Shown: positions 16,142-25,482, counted from the stretch's first letter. The stretch is 64,000 nucleotides of DNA from Beijerinckia sp. 28-YEA-48 (GCF_900104955.1 NZ_FNSI01000001.1:4994001-5058000), one strand, 5' to 3'. A program made the numbers and translations. The notes: generated by a model from the sequence alone, not told the origin.

Positions 16142-17380
16142 CTACACAGGGCTATGCCGCCAGACCACACCCATGCCATGGGCGCGCAGATCGGCTTCGA
16201 TCAGTTGACGCGCCTGCGGGTTTTGCAGTTCGAACTCGATGTCGATCGCCGTGGTCTTGGCCAGTGGCGAGCCAAAGACGCGATCATGCCAGACCTCGAC
16301 GATATTGCCGCCGTGGTGAGCGATGATCGCGGCGATGTCGGCGAGCTGGCCGGCCGCGTCTAATGTTGTCACGGTGAAGCGGACGAGCCGGCCGCGTCGC
16401 ACGAGAGAGCGCTGCAAGATCGTCGACAGCAATTGCATGTCGATGTTGCCGCCGCACAAGACCGTGCCGACCCTCTTGCCCTTGAACCGATTCGGATAAG
16501 AGCTGATCGCGGCGATACCGGCAGCCCCTGCGCCTTCGGTGAGGGTTTTTTCCACTTCAAGCAGCAGCACCACGGCATCCTCGATCTTGGGCTCGGACAC
16601 GACGAGCATGTCGTCGACATGACGGCGCACGATCTCGCGCGTCAGCAAGCCGGGCTCCTTCACCGCGATGCCTTCAGCGAGCGAAGGGCCGCCTGTGCTC
16701 ATGATTCTCGCGGTGTCGAGAACCTGGGCCATGCCGGAGTAAAGCTCTGTCTGGACGCCGATAACCTTGATATTGGGCTGCAAGGCTTTCGCGACCGTGG
16801 CGATGCCACCGATGAGGCCGCCGCCGCCAACGGGGATGACGAGCAGATCGAGCGGCGGCGCGCCGGCTGCCGAGACTTGGGCGAGCATCTCCAAACCCAC
16901 GGTGCCCTGGCCGGCGATGACCGCCGCATCGTCAAAGGGATGAACCAGAACGAGGCCGCGCTCGGCGATCAAGGCTGGAATGCGCTCGGCGGCATCGGCG
17001 AAGGTCTTGCCGTGCAGAATCACTTCGGCGCCACAGTCGCGCACGCCCATCACTTTCACCGCCGGCGCCGTCTCGGGCATGACGATGACGGCCTTCACGC
17101 CGACGCGGCGTGCATGGTAGGCGAGGCCCAAAGCATGATTGCCGGCGGAGACGGCGACGACGCCTCGCTCCCGCTCCTCTGGCGTCAGCTGCAGGAGCTT
17201 GTTCAGGGCGCCGCGTTCCTTGAACGAGGCGGTGAAATTGAGGTTCTCGAACTTCAGCCACAGTTCGCAGCCGAGGATATCCGACAGGGTGCGCGAATGC
17301 AGGAACGGGGTTGGTGCGAGGGTCGGCCGAATACGCGCCTCTGCGGCGCGTATGTCTGTCAGGCTTGGGATGTCATTCAT
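16142..17380 (-). CDS. ilvA: Threonine ammonia-lyase (threonine dehydratase) with ACT-like tail
   Basis: PLP enzyme converting threonine to 2-oxobutanoate and ammonia, 412 residues. The PLP lysine is in NFTASFKERGALNKL (about residue 54). VAVSAGNHALGLAYHA and the glycine-rich IPVGGGGLIGGIATVAK cofactor loop follow. The C-terminal region from about residue 330 (VRFTVTTLDAAGQLADIAAIIAHHGGNIVEV) is an ACT-type regulatory domain, as in the TIGR01127 group. Biosynthetic (isoleucine) and catabolic roles cannot be told apart; no ilv genes are adjacent. Confidence 0.92.
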   Translation of the reverse strand: MNDIPSLTDIRAAEARIRPTLAPTPFLHSRTLSDILGCELWLKFENLNFTASFKERGALNKLLQLTPEERERGVVAVSAGNHALGLAYHARRVGVKAVIVMPETAPAVKVMGVRDCGAEVILHGKTFADAAERIPALIAERGLVLVHPFDDAAVIAGQGTVGLEMLAQVSAAGAPPLDLLVIPVGGGGLIGGIATVAKALQPNIKVIGVQTELYSGMAQVLDTARIMSTGGPSLAEGIAVKEPGLLTREIVRRHVDDMLVVSEPKIEDAVVLLLEVEKTLTEGAGAAGIAAISSYPNRFKGKRVGTVLCGGNIDMQLLSTILQRSLVRRGRLVRFTVTTLDAAGQLADIAAIIAHHGGNIVEVWHDRVFGSPLAKTTAIDIEFELQNPQARQLIEADLRAHGMGVVWRHSPV

Positions 17381-17448
17381 TCAAGTGACTTTGCATCCAA
17401 CAGGCCTTTGACGATAATCCGGTACATGATCGAGACAATCATGCTTGA

Positions 17449-18564
17449 TCAGCGCACCGCTGTATAGCCTTCGCGAACGCCGTGCGGTGACAGGACAAAC
17501 TGGCCGACGCTGATCCCGCGCGAGCGGAAGCCACCGGCGCAGCACAACAGATAATACTCCCACATGCGGCAGAAGCGTTCGCCGTAGTCGCGTGCCATGT
17601 CGGCGCGATGGCTTTGGAACTTGTCGTTCCAGGCCATCAAGGTGAGATCGTAATAGGGCCCGAAATTGTGCACGTCCTCGACGACGAAGAGTTGGTGCAC
17701 GGCGCTCGTCACCTGGCCGACTGTCGGCAGCACGCCGTTGGGGAAGATATATTTGTCGATCCAGGGGTCGATGGCCGGCTCTGGTTCGTTGCCCCAGATC
17801 GTGTGCAGGCAGAACAGCCCGTCTTCCTTGATCAGTCGGCGCGCCGTTTCGAAATAGGCGCGGTAGTTTTTCGAGCCGACATGTTCGAACATGCCCATCG
17901 AGACGAGATGATCGTAGGGGCCGCCCGTGGCGTTGCGATAATCCATCAAGGTCGATTTGACCGACAGGTTGGCATAGCGGTTCATCGCATAGGCCACCTG
18001 TTCCTTCGATACGGTAACGCCCTCGCAGTGCGCGCCGTATTTCTCCGCCGCGAAGCCCATGAAGGCGCCCCAGCCGCAGCCGATGTCGAAGACGCGTTGA
18101 CCTTGCTTGAGGCCGATCTTGCGGCAGATCAGATCGAGCTTGGCATCCTGGCAGGCGTCGAGATCCTTGGCCTCTTTCCAATAACCGCAGCTGCCGGTGA
18201 GGCGCTTGTCGAAGGTGGCTTCGAAGATTTGGACGGGCAGGTCATAATGCACGTCGGCGGCGATGAAGGCGCGCTTCATGTTCTGTCGGTTCTGGATCTT
18301 GGAGACCAGCACCAGCCACGCGGTTTTGAAATTGAACGGGATTTTCTCCGATAGGCGGGAGCCGACCAATCGGTCAAACAGCTGGTCGAGCTTCTCGCAG
18401 TCCCACCAGCCGTCCATGTAGGATTCGCCGAAGCCGAGCGACCCTTGCGCGACCGATCGGGCATAGAACCGGTCGTCGTGAACCTTGATGTCCCAGGGTT
18501 TGTTGCCGTTGATCTCGATACCGGCGATTGCGAGCAGATTCTTGACGGTGGTCTCGGCACTCAT
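17449..18564 (-). CDS. cfa: Cyclopropane-fatty-acyl-phospholipid synthase
   Basis: A 371-residue SAM-dependent enzyme that adds a methylene bridge to unsaturated acyl chains in membrane phospholipids. Seen: SLGFGESYMDGWWDCEKLDQLFDRL, HYDLPVQIFEATFDKRLTGSCGYW, the SAM motif VFDIGCGWGAFMGFAAEKYG, GMFEHVGSKNYRAYF and the C-terminal MWEYYLLCCAGGFRSRGISVGQFVLS. Start ATG 18564 has GAGGAAGCGG upstream; a TTG at 18585 would add seven residues. The DUF4139 gene upstream ends in a terminator, so cfa has its own promoter or depends on readthrough. Confidence 0.95.
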   Translation of the reverse strand: MSAETTVKNLLAIAGIEINGNKPWDIKVHDDRFYARSVAQGSLGFGESYMDGWWDCEKLDQLFDRLVGSRLSEKIPFNFKTAWLVLVSKIQNRQNMKRAFIAADVHYDLPVQIFEATFDKRLTGSCGYWKEAKDLDACQDAKLDLICRKIGLKQGQRVFDIGCGWGAFMGFAAEKYGAHCEGVTVSKEQVAYAMNRYANLSVKSTLMDYRNATGGPYDHLVSMGMFEHVGSKNYRAYFETARRLIKEDGLFCLHTIWGNEPEPAIDPWIDKYIFPNGVLPTVGQVTSAVHQLFVVEDVHNFGPYYDLTLMAWNDKFQSHRADMARDYGERFCRMWEYYLLCCAGGFRSRGISVGQFVLSPHGVREGYTAVR

Positions 18565-18606
18565 TCCGCTTCCTCGTCCCCTCAATGAAACCGGAGGAAA
18601 TCTACG

Positions 18607-18640
18607 GAAAAAAAGCCGAGGCCCGCAAGGCCCCGGCTTT
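18607..18640 (-). terminator. Rho-independent terminator after DUF4139 gene
   Basis: On the minus strand AAAGCCGGGGCC pairs with GGCCTCGGCTTT (one G-U pair), followed by seven T residues. It lies between the stop of the DUF4139 gene at 18667 and the cfa start. Confidence 0.9.
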
Positions 18641-18666
18641 CATCACAGATCGACTGTGGAATGCAG

Positions 18667-20421
18667 CTAGCGCATGGGTTGTGACGATTGCCCTGGTGGG
18701 TTGGGCACGGTTTCGAAGGCGACAGCCCGGTCGGCCGGCCATTTCATGCGATAGGCCAGTTTGATCTCCTTGCTGGCCGTGGGCGCGAGATCGAAGGTCC
18801 AGCCCATGACGCCGCGCCGGTCCTCGACGATCTTGTCGGTGGGCGGTGTCGTGGCCGCGAGCTGTTCGATGACGATGGCCGAATTCTCCGAGATCGGCAT
18901 CTGATCGATGACGCTCACTTTCACGGGGAAATCGTGCAGGTTCTTCACTATGGTTCTGAACTCACGCATTTCCAGCTTGGTCGAACCGAGCCAGGAGGGC
19001 TCGTTCTCGCGCCGGCGCACGGGCACGCGCGAAACCTTGACCCGGTCATCGACGCCAAAGCCCAGACGTGTCGTTTCCCCTTGCGCGATCAGGTTGAACT
19101 GGCCGCGTCCGACAAAGGCGCCGTCGCGTTGCAGTGCGACTTCGCCGGGCAGGAGCGGCGCCTCATCCTCGTTGACGAAACTGACATCGAGGTAGGCGCT
19201 CTGGTCCAGCGCCGGCGTGGTGCGGATCAAAACATCGGCTGCCACGGTCTTGCTGCCGATGCGCAGCGCGCGCTGGCCGCCATCGCCTTGAATGTCGATG
19301 CGGCCTGGCACGCGGAAGGCGGCTTCGAAAGCGCCGGTCTCAAGATTGGACTCCACCTCCTCGGCCTTTTTGAAGCGCGCCTCATCCGACGATTGCTGGG
19401 CTTCGGCTTGAACCGGCGCATTCAATTTGGCTCGTGGCGGCGCGGGGGCAGCCGAGCGCGACATGATCACCGGCGGTTCCCAGAAGGCCAGGCGTTGGGT
19501 CTGCATGTCGGGCGCACGGGTGCCGCGATTGACGCGCGCGGTCGAGACCGAAAGCGTCACGCCTTTCCAATCTTCGCCGGTGCGTTGCGAGATCAGCGCG
19601 CGGCGCACCAGATCGAGCGACGCCTTGCCGCCCTTCGCATCGGTGGTCAGCTGCGCGTCGTAGATCGGACGCCAACTCGCGCCGTTGACGCGATAGGTGA
19701 GGAGCATCCTGCCTTTCAACGCGCTGCCGGCTTCGAGCTCGACGGTCACTTCGCGCAGCGGCCGTGTGCGGTTGTCGGGTGCGCGGGTTGAATTCTCCAC
19801 CGTCTTGATCTTGTCGTCGAGATCCCGCAGATCGTTGCGGGCGACACGCAATTCTTCGTTGATCTTGCCCATGGCGCCACCGACTACGTCCCAGGCGGCA
19901 TTCCATTTGTCGATTTCGAGCGGCGCGCTGTCGCCGCCAAGTTTCTCCGGCGAGGCTTGCGCATAGCGGCTGATCATGTCGCGCTTGGCATTGAGCGTGT
20001 CGATCATTGTTTGCTTGATGTCGCGATCGTTGCGCAGCTTGCGCAATTGCTCGGCGATGGCGGAATCCGCCTGGGCATTGTCGGCCGGCGCGATGCGCGA
20101 TTCGACCGAGCCGATCGACAGTTTACCGTCGGACTCACCTTCGATGCGCAGCGAGGCTGGGTCGAGGTTCATCGGCAGGCCGCGAAACACCAGGGTATGT
20201 GTGCCGGCGGGCAGTTCGATGCTGGCGTGGCGAATGACGCTGGCGGCATCGGGATAGACGGTGACCGCATCGATCTTGGACGCGACCTCGAAAGAGGCGG
20301 CGAAGGCTGGCGCTGCGGCGAGCAAAGCGGGCAATGAAACGATGGTGAGAATAGAGCTGTTGCGAAAGGATGTGGAGGCTGCGGCGAAGGCAAGGGTCTG
20401 CGGTCGCAAGGGTGTCTCCAT
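18667..20421 (-). CDS. DUF4139 / mucoidy inhibitor MuiA-like secreted protein
   Basis: A 584-residue protein with a long signal region (helix SILTIVSLPALLAAAPAFA, cleavage about residue 42). It then has an N-terminal DUF4140 domain (VTVYPDAASVIRHASIELPAG), a coiled coil of about 100 residues (AEQLRKLRNDRDIKQTMIDT onward) and a C-terminal DUF4139 domain (LTYRVNGASWRPIYDAQL, then KNLHDFPVKVSVIDQMPISE). MuiA-like proteins are widespread and poorly understood; the mucoidy link comes from one early study and should not be assumed here. ATG 20421 follows a GGGAGA site. Confidence 0.88.
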   Translation of the reverse strand: METPLRPQTLAFAAASTSFRNSSILTIVSLPALLAAAPAFAASFEVASKIDAVTVYPDAASVIRHASIELPAGTHTLVFRGLPMNLDPASLRIEGESDGKLSIGSVESRIAPADNAQADSAIAEQLRKLRNDRDIKQTMIDTLNAKRDMISRYAQASPEKLGGDSAPLEIDKWNAAWDVVGGAMGKINEELRVARNDLRDLDDKIKTVENSTRAPDNRTRPLREVTVELEAGSALKGRMLLTYRVNGASWRPIYDAQLTTDAKGGKASLDLVRRALISQRTGEDWKGVTLSVSTARVNRGTRAPDMQTQRLAFWEPPVIMSRSAAPAPPRAKLNAPVQAEAQQSSDEARFKKAEEVESNLETGAFEAAFRVPGRIDIQGDGGQRALRIGSKTVAADVLIRTTPALDQSAYLDVSFVNEDEAPLLPGEVALQRDGAFVGRGQFNLIAQGETTRLGFGVDDRVKVSRVPVRRRENEPSWLGSTKLEMREFRTIVKNLHDFPVKVSVIDQMPISENSAIVIEQLAATTPPTDKIVEDRRGVMGWTFDLAPTASKEIKLAYRMKWPADRAVAFETVPNPPGQSSQPMR

Positions 20422-20570
20422 GGATGTCTCCCAATGGGGCTTGAAGGTGAGCAGCCAGCCCCGGCGGCGGTGCGATTTCTGCCAACAATTACGTTGAATT
20501 CACGGCGGTAAAACGACGCGATCGGGCGGCGATCACATGACGGACCGACGTGCATGAACGCTGCGAGGAT

Positions 20571-20584
20571 GTGCGTTAACGCAC
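20571..20584. promoter_or_regulatory. 14-bp perfect palindrome GTGCGTTAACGCAC, copy 1
   Basis: A fully symmetric GTGCGTTAACGCAC directly after the ybgC stop codon (minus strand) and upstream of the DUF4139 gene. The identical 14-mer recurs at 61866-61879. A protein-binding site or a short hairpin are both possible. Confidence 0.5.
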
Positions 20585-20585
20585 C

Positions 20586-20993
20586 TTACGCGAGGCGCTC
20601 GCGCACCCAGGCTGGTAAGCGCGCGGCGCGGCCGTTGATCACGCAGGCGACGCGCACGTCGGCGGTGGCCAGCACTTCGTCGCCGCGCAGCACGCGTTGC
20701 GCCAGATCGATCGCCGCGCCGCGAATCTCGCGGGCTGTTGTTTCCACCGTCAGGAGATCGTCCATTCGCGCGGGGCGGCGGAATTCGATGTTCATCCGAT
20801 GCACGACGAAGCCGAAGGCTTCGCCATGCAGGCCGGCGAAAACCTCGTGCTGATGAATGCCGGCCTGGCGCAGATATTCGGTGCGGCCGCGTTCCATGAA
20901 GCGCAGATAATTGGCGTGATAGACGGCGCCAGAAAAATCCGTGTCCTCGTAATAGACACGCAGCGGCAGAAGATGCGGCGGGTGCTGGTTCAT
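20586..20993 (-). CDS. ybgC: Tol-Pal-associated acyl-CoA thioesterase
   Basis: A 135-residue hot-dog-fold thioesterase that hydrolyses acyl-CoA. The active-site motif is YYEDTDFSGAVYHANYLRFMERGRTEYLR as consecutive blocks, with the catalytic Asp in EDTD. VVHRMNIEFRRPARMDD and AQRVLRGDEVLATADVRVACV complete the fold. In most proteobacteria it heads tolQRAB-pal; here pal is about 18 kb away on the other strand and tolQRAB are absent. The ATG overlaps the metallophosphoesterase stop by four bases. Confidence 0.95.
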   Translation of the reverse strand: MNQHPPHLLPLRVYYEDTDFSGAVYHANYLRFMERGRTEYLRQAGIHQHEVFAGLHGEAFGFVVHRMNIEFRRPARMDDLLTVETTAREIRGAAIDLAQRVLRGDEVLATADVRVACVINGRAARLPAWVRERLA

Positions 20994-21919
20994 GCGCGCG
21001 AGGTCGTCAGCGGTTGCGTCGGCTGGCCGAGATCGACGACGACGATCTCTGGCGGCGAGCCGATGCGCACGGGAAGGATCGAGCAGCCAAGGCCGCCGGA
21101 GATGATGAGATCGCGGCCGCCTTCGTTGACATGGCCGTAGACGAAGCGTCGGCCATAGTGCGAGGGCACCACAGGCGCATAGCCGAAGATGCGGATCTGG
21201 CCGCCATGGGTATGGCCCGAGAGGGTGAGGGATACGCGATCGGGCACTTTCGGAAAAATGTCCGGCTCATGCGCCATCAGGATGATGGGCGCATCGTCGG
21301 TGATCTTCGCTAACGTGCCGGGAAGATCGTCGATGCCGTGGTGTGGATTGCGCCAGCCGCGCTGGGCAACGAAAGCGACTTGATCGCCAAGCCCCGCGAG
21401 CCAGAATGGCTTGCCGTCTTTTTCAAACCGCGCGACGTCGTTTTCATAGACCTTGATGCCGACATCTTCGAGCGCCTGGCCGGCGATCGTCGGGCCTTTG
21501 CTGCGCTTCATCGCCGCCCGGTCCTGCCACCAGTCGTGATTGCCGAGGACCGCATGAACGCCTAATGGCGCATGTAAAGCCTGCAGCGCCTGGGCCCATT
21601 CATGCGGCGGGATCGGCGTCTGGTATTTGTGGCCGGCGATATAGTCGCCAAGCAAAAGAATCATATCGGCATTCATCGCATTGGTGCGCGCGACAATGCC
21701 GGCGACGCGTTCGGCCGTCATCCACGGCGAGCAGGCATGGATATCGGCGACGATGGCGAGGCGCAGATTGAGATCGGCCGGCCAGTTGCGCGGCTTCAGC
21801 GCATAGCGCGTCACCTGCAACCGGTAGAGCGGCTCGATGACGATGCCGTAAGCGGACGTCGCTGCGCCGGCCGCGACAAGGCCGGAGAGAAGACGGAGGA
21901 AGGCGCGGCGCGTAACCAT
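20990..21919 (-). CDS. Metallophosphoesterase (YaeI-like) with Tat-type signal
   Basis: A 309-residue calcineurin-like phosphoesterase. The N-terminus MVTRRAFLRLLSGLVAAGAA is a twin-arginine-type signal or membrane anchor. Metal ligands appear in order: AIVADIHAC (DxH), LLLGDYIAG, VLGNHDWW (GNHD), LMAHEPD and SGHTHGGQ (GHTH). The family resembles YaeI and YkuE, which act on phospholipid or UDP-diacylglucosamine-like substrates, but the substrate here is unknown. ATG 21919 is chosen because it exposes the RR signal; a TTG at 21961 is also in frame. It is inserted between ruvB and ybgC, which are usually adjacent. Confidence 0.9.
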   Translation of the reverse strand: MVTRRAFLRLLSGLVAAGAATSAYGIVIEPLYRLQVTRYALKPRNWPADLNLRLAIVADIHACSPWMTAERVAGIVARTNAMNADMILLLGDYIAGHKYQTPIPPHEWAQALQALHAPLGVHAVLGNHDWWQDRAAMKRSKGPTIAGQALEDVGIKVYENDVARFEKDGKPFWLAGLGDQVAFVAQRGWRNPHHGIDDLPGTLAKITDDAPIILMAHEPDIFPKVPDRVSLTLSGHTHGGQIRIFGYAPVVPSHYGRRFVYGHVNEGGRDLIISGGLGCSILPVRIGSPPEIVVVDLGQPTQPLTTSRA

Positions 21920-21981
21920 CAGGCGAGCATCAAGCTCCGGGGCGGATGGAAGGAGGAGCAAGCGGGATAAGAGAACTTGGC

Positions 21982-23025
21982 CTAATCTTCTTCATCGTCA
22001 AACAGGCCAAATTGCGGCACCTCCCGCCTGGGTTCGGCAAGGCCCAGATGTTTGAAGGCGTTGGTGGTGAGGAGGCGGCCGCGTGGGGTGCGCTGCAGGA
22101 AGCCCTGCTGCAGCAAATACGGCTCGATAATGTCTTCGATGGCGTCGCGCGGTTCCGACAGCGCCGCCGCGATGGTCTCGATGCCGACCGGGCCGCCGCC
22201 GAAATTTTCGGCAATCAAGGTTAAATAGCGCCGATCCATCTGGTCGAGGCCAATGGCGTCGACATCGAGCAGGCGCAGCGCCCGGTCGGCCACCGTACGG
22301 GTGACGACCGCTTCATTGTCGACGATGGCGAAATCGCGTACCCGGCGCAGCAGGCGGCCGGCGATACGTGGTGTGCCGCGCGCCCGGCGCGCGATCTCGT
22401 TGGCGCCGTCCTCGCTCATATTCATGCCGAGCACGCGGGCGCCGCGCCGCACGATGCTTTCAAGCTCGGGCACGGTGTAGAAATTCAGTCGCACCGGAAT
22501 GCCGAAGCGGTCGCGCAACGGCGTGGTCAGCAGGCCGGCGCGGGTGGTGGCGCCGACCAGGGTGAATTTCGACAGGTCGATCTTCACCGAACGCGCCGCC
22601 GGCCCCTCGCCGATGATGAGGTCGAGCTGGAAATCCTCCATCGCCGGATAGAGGATTTCCTCGACGGCCGGGCTGAGCCGATGGATCTCGTCGATGAACA
22701 GAACGTCGCCTTCTTCGAGATTGGTGAGCTGCGCGGCGAGATCGCCGGCCTTGGCGATCACCGGGCCGGAGGTCGAGCGGAAATTGACGCCGAGCTCGCG
22801 GGCCACGATCTGCGCCAAGGTCGTCTTGCCAAGGCCGGGGGGGCCGACGAACAGCACATGATCGAGGGCTTCACCGCGGGCCTTGGCCGCCTCAATGAAG
22901 ACGCGCAGATTCTTGCGCGCCGCTTCCTGGCCGGTGAAATCATCGAGCGACAGCGGCCGGATCGACGTATCCGTGTCGTCGTCGCGCTTTTCCGGCGAGA
23001 TGAGGCGGCGGGGCGGAGTGGTCAG
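21982..23025 (-). CDS. ruvB: Holliday junction branch migration helicase subunit RuvB, apparent CTG start
   Basis: The AAA+ motor of RuvAB, driving branch migration with RuvA. Walker [14 protein letters not shown], Walker [12 protein letters not shown], sensor 1 VGATTRAG, sensor 2 [12 protein letters not shown] and the winged-helix end [10 protein letters not shown] are all present. The conserved RuvB N-terminus continues upstream of the first GTG (22857): [20 protein letters not shown] precedes it in frame. No ATG, GTG or TTG lies between an in-frame stop and this region. The CTG at 23025 (CTG-ACC-ACT-CCG), preceded by AAAGGAA, occupies exactly the place of the usual MTTPP start, giving 347 residues. 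It lies 25 bases after ruvA. Confidence 0.92.
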   Translation of the reverse strand: MTTPPRRLISPEKRDDDTDTSIRPLSLDDFTGQEAARKNLRVFIEAAKARGEALDHVLFVGPPGLGKTTLAQIVARELGVNFRSTSGPVIAKAGDLAAQLTNLEEGDVLFIDEIHRLSPAVEEILYPAMEDFQLDLIIGEGPAARSVKIDLSKFTLVGATTRAGLLTTPLRDRFGIPVRLNFYTVPELESIVRRGARVLGMNMSEDGANEIARRARGTPRIAGRLLRRVRDFAIVDNEAVVTRTVADRALRLLDVDAIGLDQMDRRYLTLIAENFGGGPVGIETIAAALSEPRDAIEDIIEPYLLQQGFLQRTPRGRLLTTNAFKHLGLAEPRREVPQFGLFDDEED

Positions 23026-23050
23026 CGTACTATTCCTTTAAATCACTCGA

Positions 23051-23668
23051 TTACTGCGCCAATTCCTTCAGACCCCGGCGGATCAGGGCGCTGGTTTCAG
23101 CCGTTTCGCCCAGGGCTCTGACGCTGGCGGCGACTGCGACGGCGGCCTGCGGCCGGCCGTAGCCGAGATTGACCAGGGCGGAAATGGCGTCCTGCACCGG
23201 CTTGGGCGCGCTCGTCGCTTCCTCGGCGCCGGACAGCCTGGCCACGGCCGGATCGACATGGCCGAAGACCGGGGCCTTGTCCTTCAATTCGGCGACGATG
23301 CGGGCCGCCAGTTTGGGGCCGACGCCGGGGGCGCGGGCGACCATGGATTTGTCCTGGGTGCCGAGCGCGGTCGCCAGTTCGCCGGGGCTGAGAATGCCGA
23401 GGATTGCCAGGGCGACTTTGGAGCCGACGCCTTGAACCGTTTGCAGGAGGCGGAACCAGTCGCGTTCGGAGTCGGACGAGAAGCCGAACAGGCGGATGGC
23501 GTCTTCGCGGACCTGGGTTTCGATGGCGAGCGCTGCGGCTTCGCCGACGCGCGGCAACTTCTGCAGGGTTCTGGTCGAACACTGCACCACATAGCCGACG
23601 CCGTTGACGTCGAGGATGACGAAATCCTCGCCGTAGCTGTCGATGAGACCTTTGAGCTTGCCGATCAT
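23051..23668 (-). CDS. ruvA: Holliday junction branch migration complex subunit RuvA
   Basis: Tetrameric junction-binding protein, 205 residues. Domain I has [29 protein letters not shown]; domain II has helix-hairpin-helix motifs [20 protein letters not shown] and [19 protein letters not shown]; domain III (residues about 155-205, [18 protein letters not shown]) contacts RuvB. ruvC, normally upstream, is not in the window; instead a palindromic repeat and the serA terminator lie there. Confidence 0.96.
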   Translation of the reverse strand: MIGKLKGLIDSYGEDFVILDVNGVGYVVQCSTRTLQKLPRVGEAAALAIETQVREDAIRLFGFSSDSERDWFRLLQTVQGVGSKVALAILGILSPGELATALGTQDKSMVARAPGVGPKLAARIVAELKDKAPVFGHVDPAVARLSGAEEATSAPKPVQDAISALVNLGYGRPQAAVAVAASVRALGETAETSALIRRGLKELAQ

Positions 23669-23702
23669 GCCGTTGCCCGATTCGCTGAAGCGATAGCCTA
23701 TA

Positions 23703-23723
23703 GCGTTTTCGGGCGAAAAACGC
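23703..23723. repeat. Dispersed palindrome, copy 3
   Basis: GCGTTTTCG and CGAAAAACGC around a GG centre, a divergent member of the family. It lies about 35 bases upstream of the ruvA ATG. Confidence 0.5.
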
Positions 23724-23737
23724 GCCGTCTCATAATC

Positions 23738-23769
23738 AAAAGGCCCCGGTTCTGGCGAGCCGGGGCCTT
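23738..23769 (-). terminator. Rho-independent terminator after serA
   Basis: AAGGCCCCGG (23740-23749) pairs with CCGGGGCCTT (23760-23769); on the minus strand the stem ends in TTTTGATT. It lies about 35 bases after the serA stop codon. Confidence 0.9.
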
Positions 23770-23803
23770 AAAGCTGTGACAGATGAGGCGGTTGGTCCGC
23801 CGA

Positions 23804-25390
23804 TCAGAACCGCAGGGTTTTGGCCTGCTTGACGCCTGGCAGCGCCTGGATCTTGTCCAGGGTCGCCGGCGGCACGTCGCCGTCCACCTCGACCAGCGCG
23901 ATGGCCGAGCCACCCGGCTTGTCGCGGCCCAGCGCGAAGGTGGCGATATTGACCTTGGCGTCGCCGAGTTCGCCGGCGAAGCGGCCGATGAAGCCCGGCT
24001 TATCCTCGTTGGTGATGTAGATCATCGTCGGCGAGAATTCCGCGTCGACCTTGATGCCCTTGATCGACAGGATGCGCGGCTTGCCGTCCTGGAAGACAGT
24101 GCCGGCGATGGCGCGTTCCTGCTTGTCGGTGGTCACCGAGAAGGTGATCAGCGATTCATAGTCGCCTTCGGCGGCGCGGGTGACTTCGTCGATGACGATG
24201 CCGCGTTCCTTGGCGACGATCGGCGCCGAAACCACGTTCACGTCCGACAGCATCGGCCGCAGGAAGCCGGCGATGGCCGCGGCGGTGAGCGCCTTGGTCT
24301 TCAGTTCGGCGACATTGCCTTCATAGGTGATCGTCACCTTGCGCACTTCGCTCTCGGTCAGCTGGCCGGCGAAGGAGCCGAGTTTTTCGGCAAGCGCGAC
24401 GAAGGGCGTCAGCTTCGGCGCTTCGGCTGCGGTGATCGAGGGGAAGTTCAGCGCATTGGAGATGGCGCCGCGCATCAGATAGTCGGACATCTGTTCGGCC
24501 ACCTGCAACGCCACATTCTCCTGCGCTTCCGTGGTCGAAGCGCCAAGATGCGGCGTGCAGACCACGTTGGGCAGGCCGAAGAGGACGTTCTTGGTCGCCG
24601 GCTCTTCCGAGAACACGTCGAAGGCGCCGCCCGCGACATGGCCCGATTCCAGCGCGGCGCGCATGGCGTTTTCGTCGACAAGCTCGCCACGGGCGCAGTT
24701 GATGATGCGCACGCCCTTCTTGGTCTTGGCGAGGTTTTCGGTCGAGATGATGCCCTTGGTCTGCGGCGTCAGCGGCGTGTGCAGGGTGATGAAATCAGCA
24801 CGGGCGAGCAGGTCTTCGAGTTCGACCTTCTCGACGCCCAGTTCCTTGGCGCGCTCCGGCGTCAGGAACGGATCAAACGCGATGACGCGCATCTGCAGGC
24901 CGTTGGCGCGGGTGGCGACGATCGAGCCGATGTTGCCGCAGCCGATGATGCCCAGTGTCTTGGCGGTGATTTCGACGCCCATGAAGCGGTTCTTTTCCCA
25001 CTTGCCGGCCTGAGTCGAGACGTCGGCGGCGGGGATTTCACGGGCGATCGCGAACATCATGGCGATGGCATGTTCGGCGGTCGTGATCGAATTGCCGAAG
25101 GGCGTGTTCATCACGATGATGCCCTTGGCGGTGGCGGCGGGAATGTCGACATTGTCGACGCCGATGCCGGCGCGGCCGATCACCTTCAGGCGGGTCGCCT
25201 TTTCCAACAGTTTGGCGGTGACCTTGGTGTTGGAGCGGATGGCGAGGCCATCGTAATTGCCGATGATCTCGGCAAGTTTTTCTTTGTCCTTGCCGAGGTT
25301 CGGCTGGAAATCGGTTTCGACGCCTTGATCCTTGAAGATCTGAACGGCGGCGGGGGAAAGCGCATCGGAAATCAGGACGCGTGGAGCCAT
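23804..25390 (-). CDS. serA: D-3-phosphoglycerate dehydrogenase
   Basis: First step of serine synthesis, oxidising 3-phosphoglycerate with NAD+. The 528-residue protein starts MAPRVLISDALSPAAV. The nucleotide site is TLGIIGCGNIGSIVA, the catalytic Arg is in NCARGELVDE, Glu in EEPA, and His in VVCTPHLGASTTEAQ. An allosteric-substrate-binding domain follows from about residue 320 and a C-terminal ACT domain (MIYITNEDKPGFIGRFAGELG) from about 455. ATG 25390 has GAGGA before it. It is downstream of serC, separated by 92 bases that contain a terminator-like hairpin. Confidence 0.97.
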   Translation of the reverse strand: MAPRVLISDALSPAAVQIFKDQGVETDFQPNLGKDKEKLAEIIGNYDGLAIRSNTKVTAKLLEKATRLKVIGRAGIGVDNVDIPAATAKGIIVMNTPFGNSITTAEHAIAMMFAIAREIPAADVSTQAGKWEKNRFMGVEITAKTLGIIGCGNIGSIVATRANGLQMRVIAFDPFLTPERAKELGVEKVELEDLLARADFITLHTPLTPQTKGIISTENLAKTKKGVRIINCARGELVDENAMRAALESGHVAGGAFDVFSEEPATKNVLFGLPNVVCTPHLGASTTEAQENVALQVAEQMSDYLMRGAISNALNFPSITAAEAPKLTPFVALAEKLGSFAGQLTESEVRKVTITYEGNVAELKTKALTAAAIAGFLRPMLSDVNVVSAPIVAKERGIVIDEVTRAAEGDYESLITFSVTTDKQERAIAGTVFQDGKPRILSIKGIKVDAEFSPTMIYITNEDKPGFIGRFAGELGDAKVNIATFALGRDKPGGSAIALVEVDGDVPPATLDKIQALPGVKQAKTLRF

Positions 25391-25445
25391 GGTGAAGTCC
25401 TCACGATGAATTGGGGGATTGCGCGGCCGCACAACGGCCGTCGCG

Positions 25446-25475
25446 AAAAACATCCGGATGGGTTGCCCCATCCGG
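25446..25475 (-). terminator. Terminator-like hairpin between serC and serA
   Basis: On the minus strand CCGGATGGG-GCAA-CCCATCCGG is a perfect 9-bp stem with a GNRA-type tetraloop, followed by ATGTTTTT. It begins eight bases after the serC stop codon, so it could end or dampen transcription into serA or protect the serC transcript. Confidence 0.75.
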
Positions 25476-25482
25476 AGCAGGA

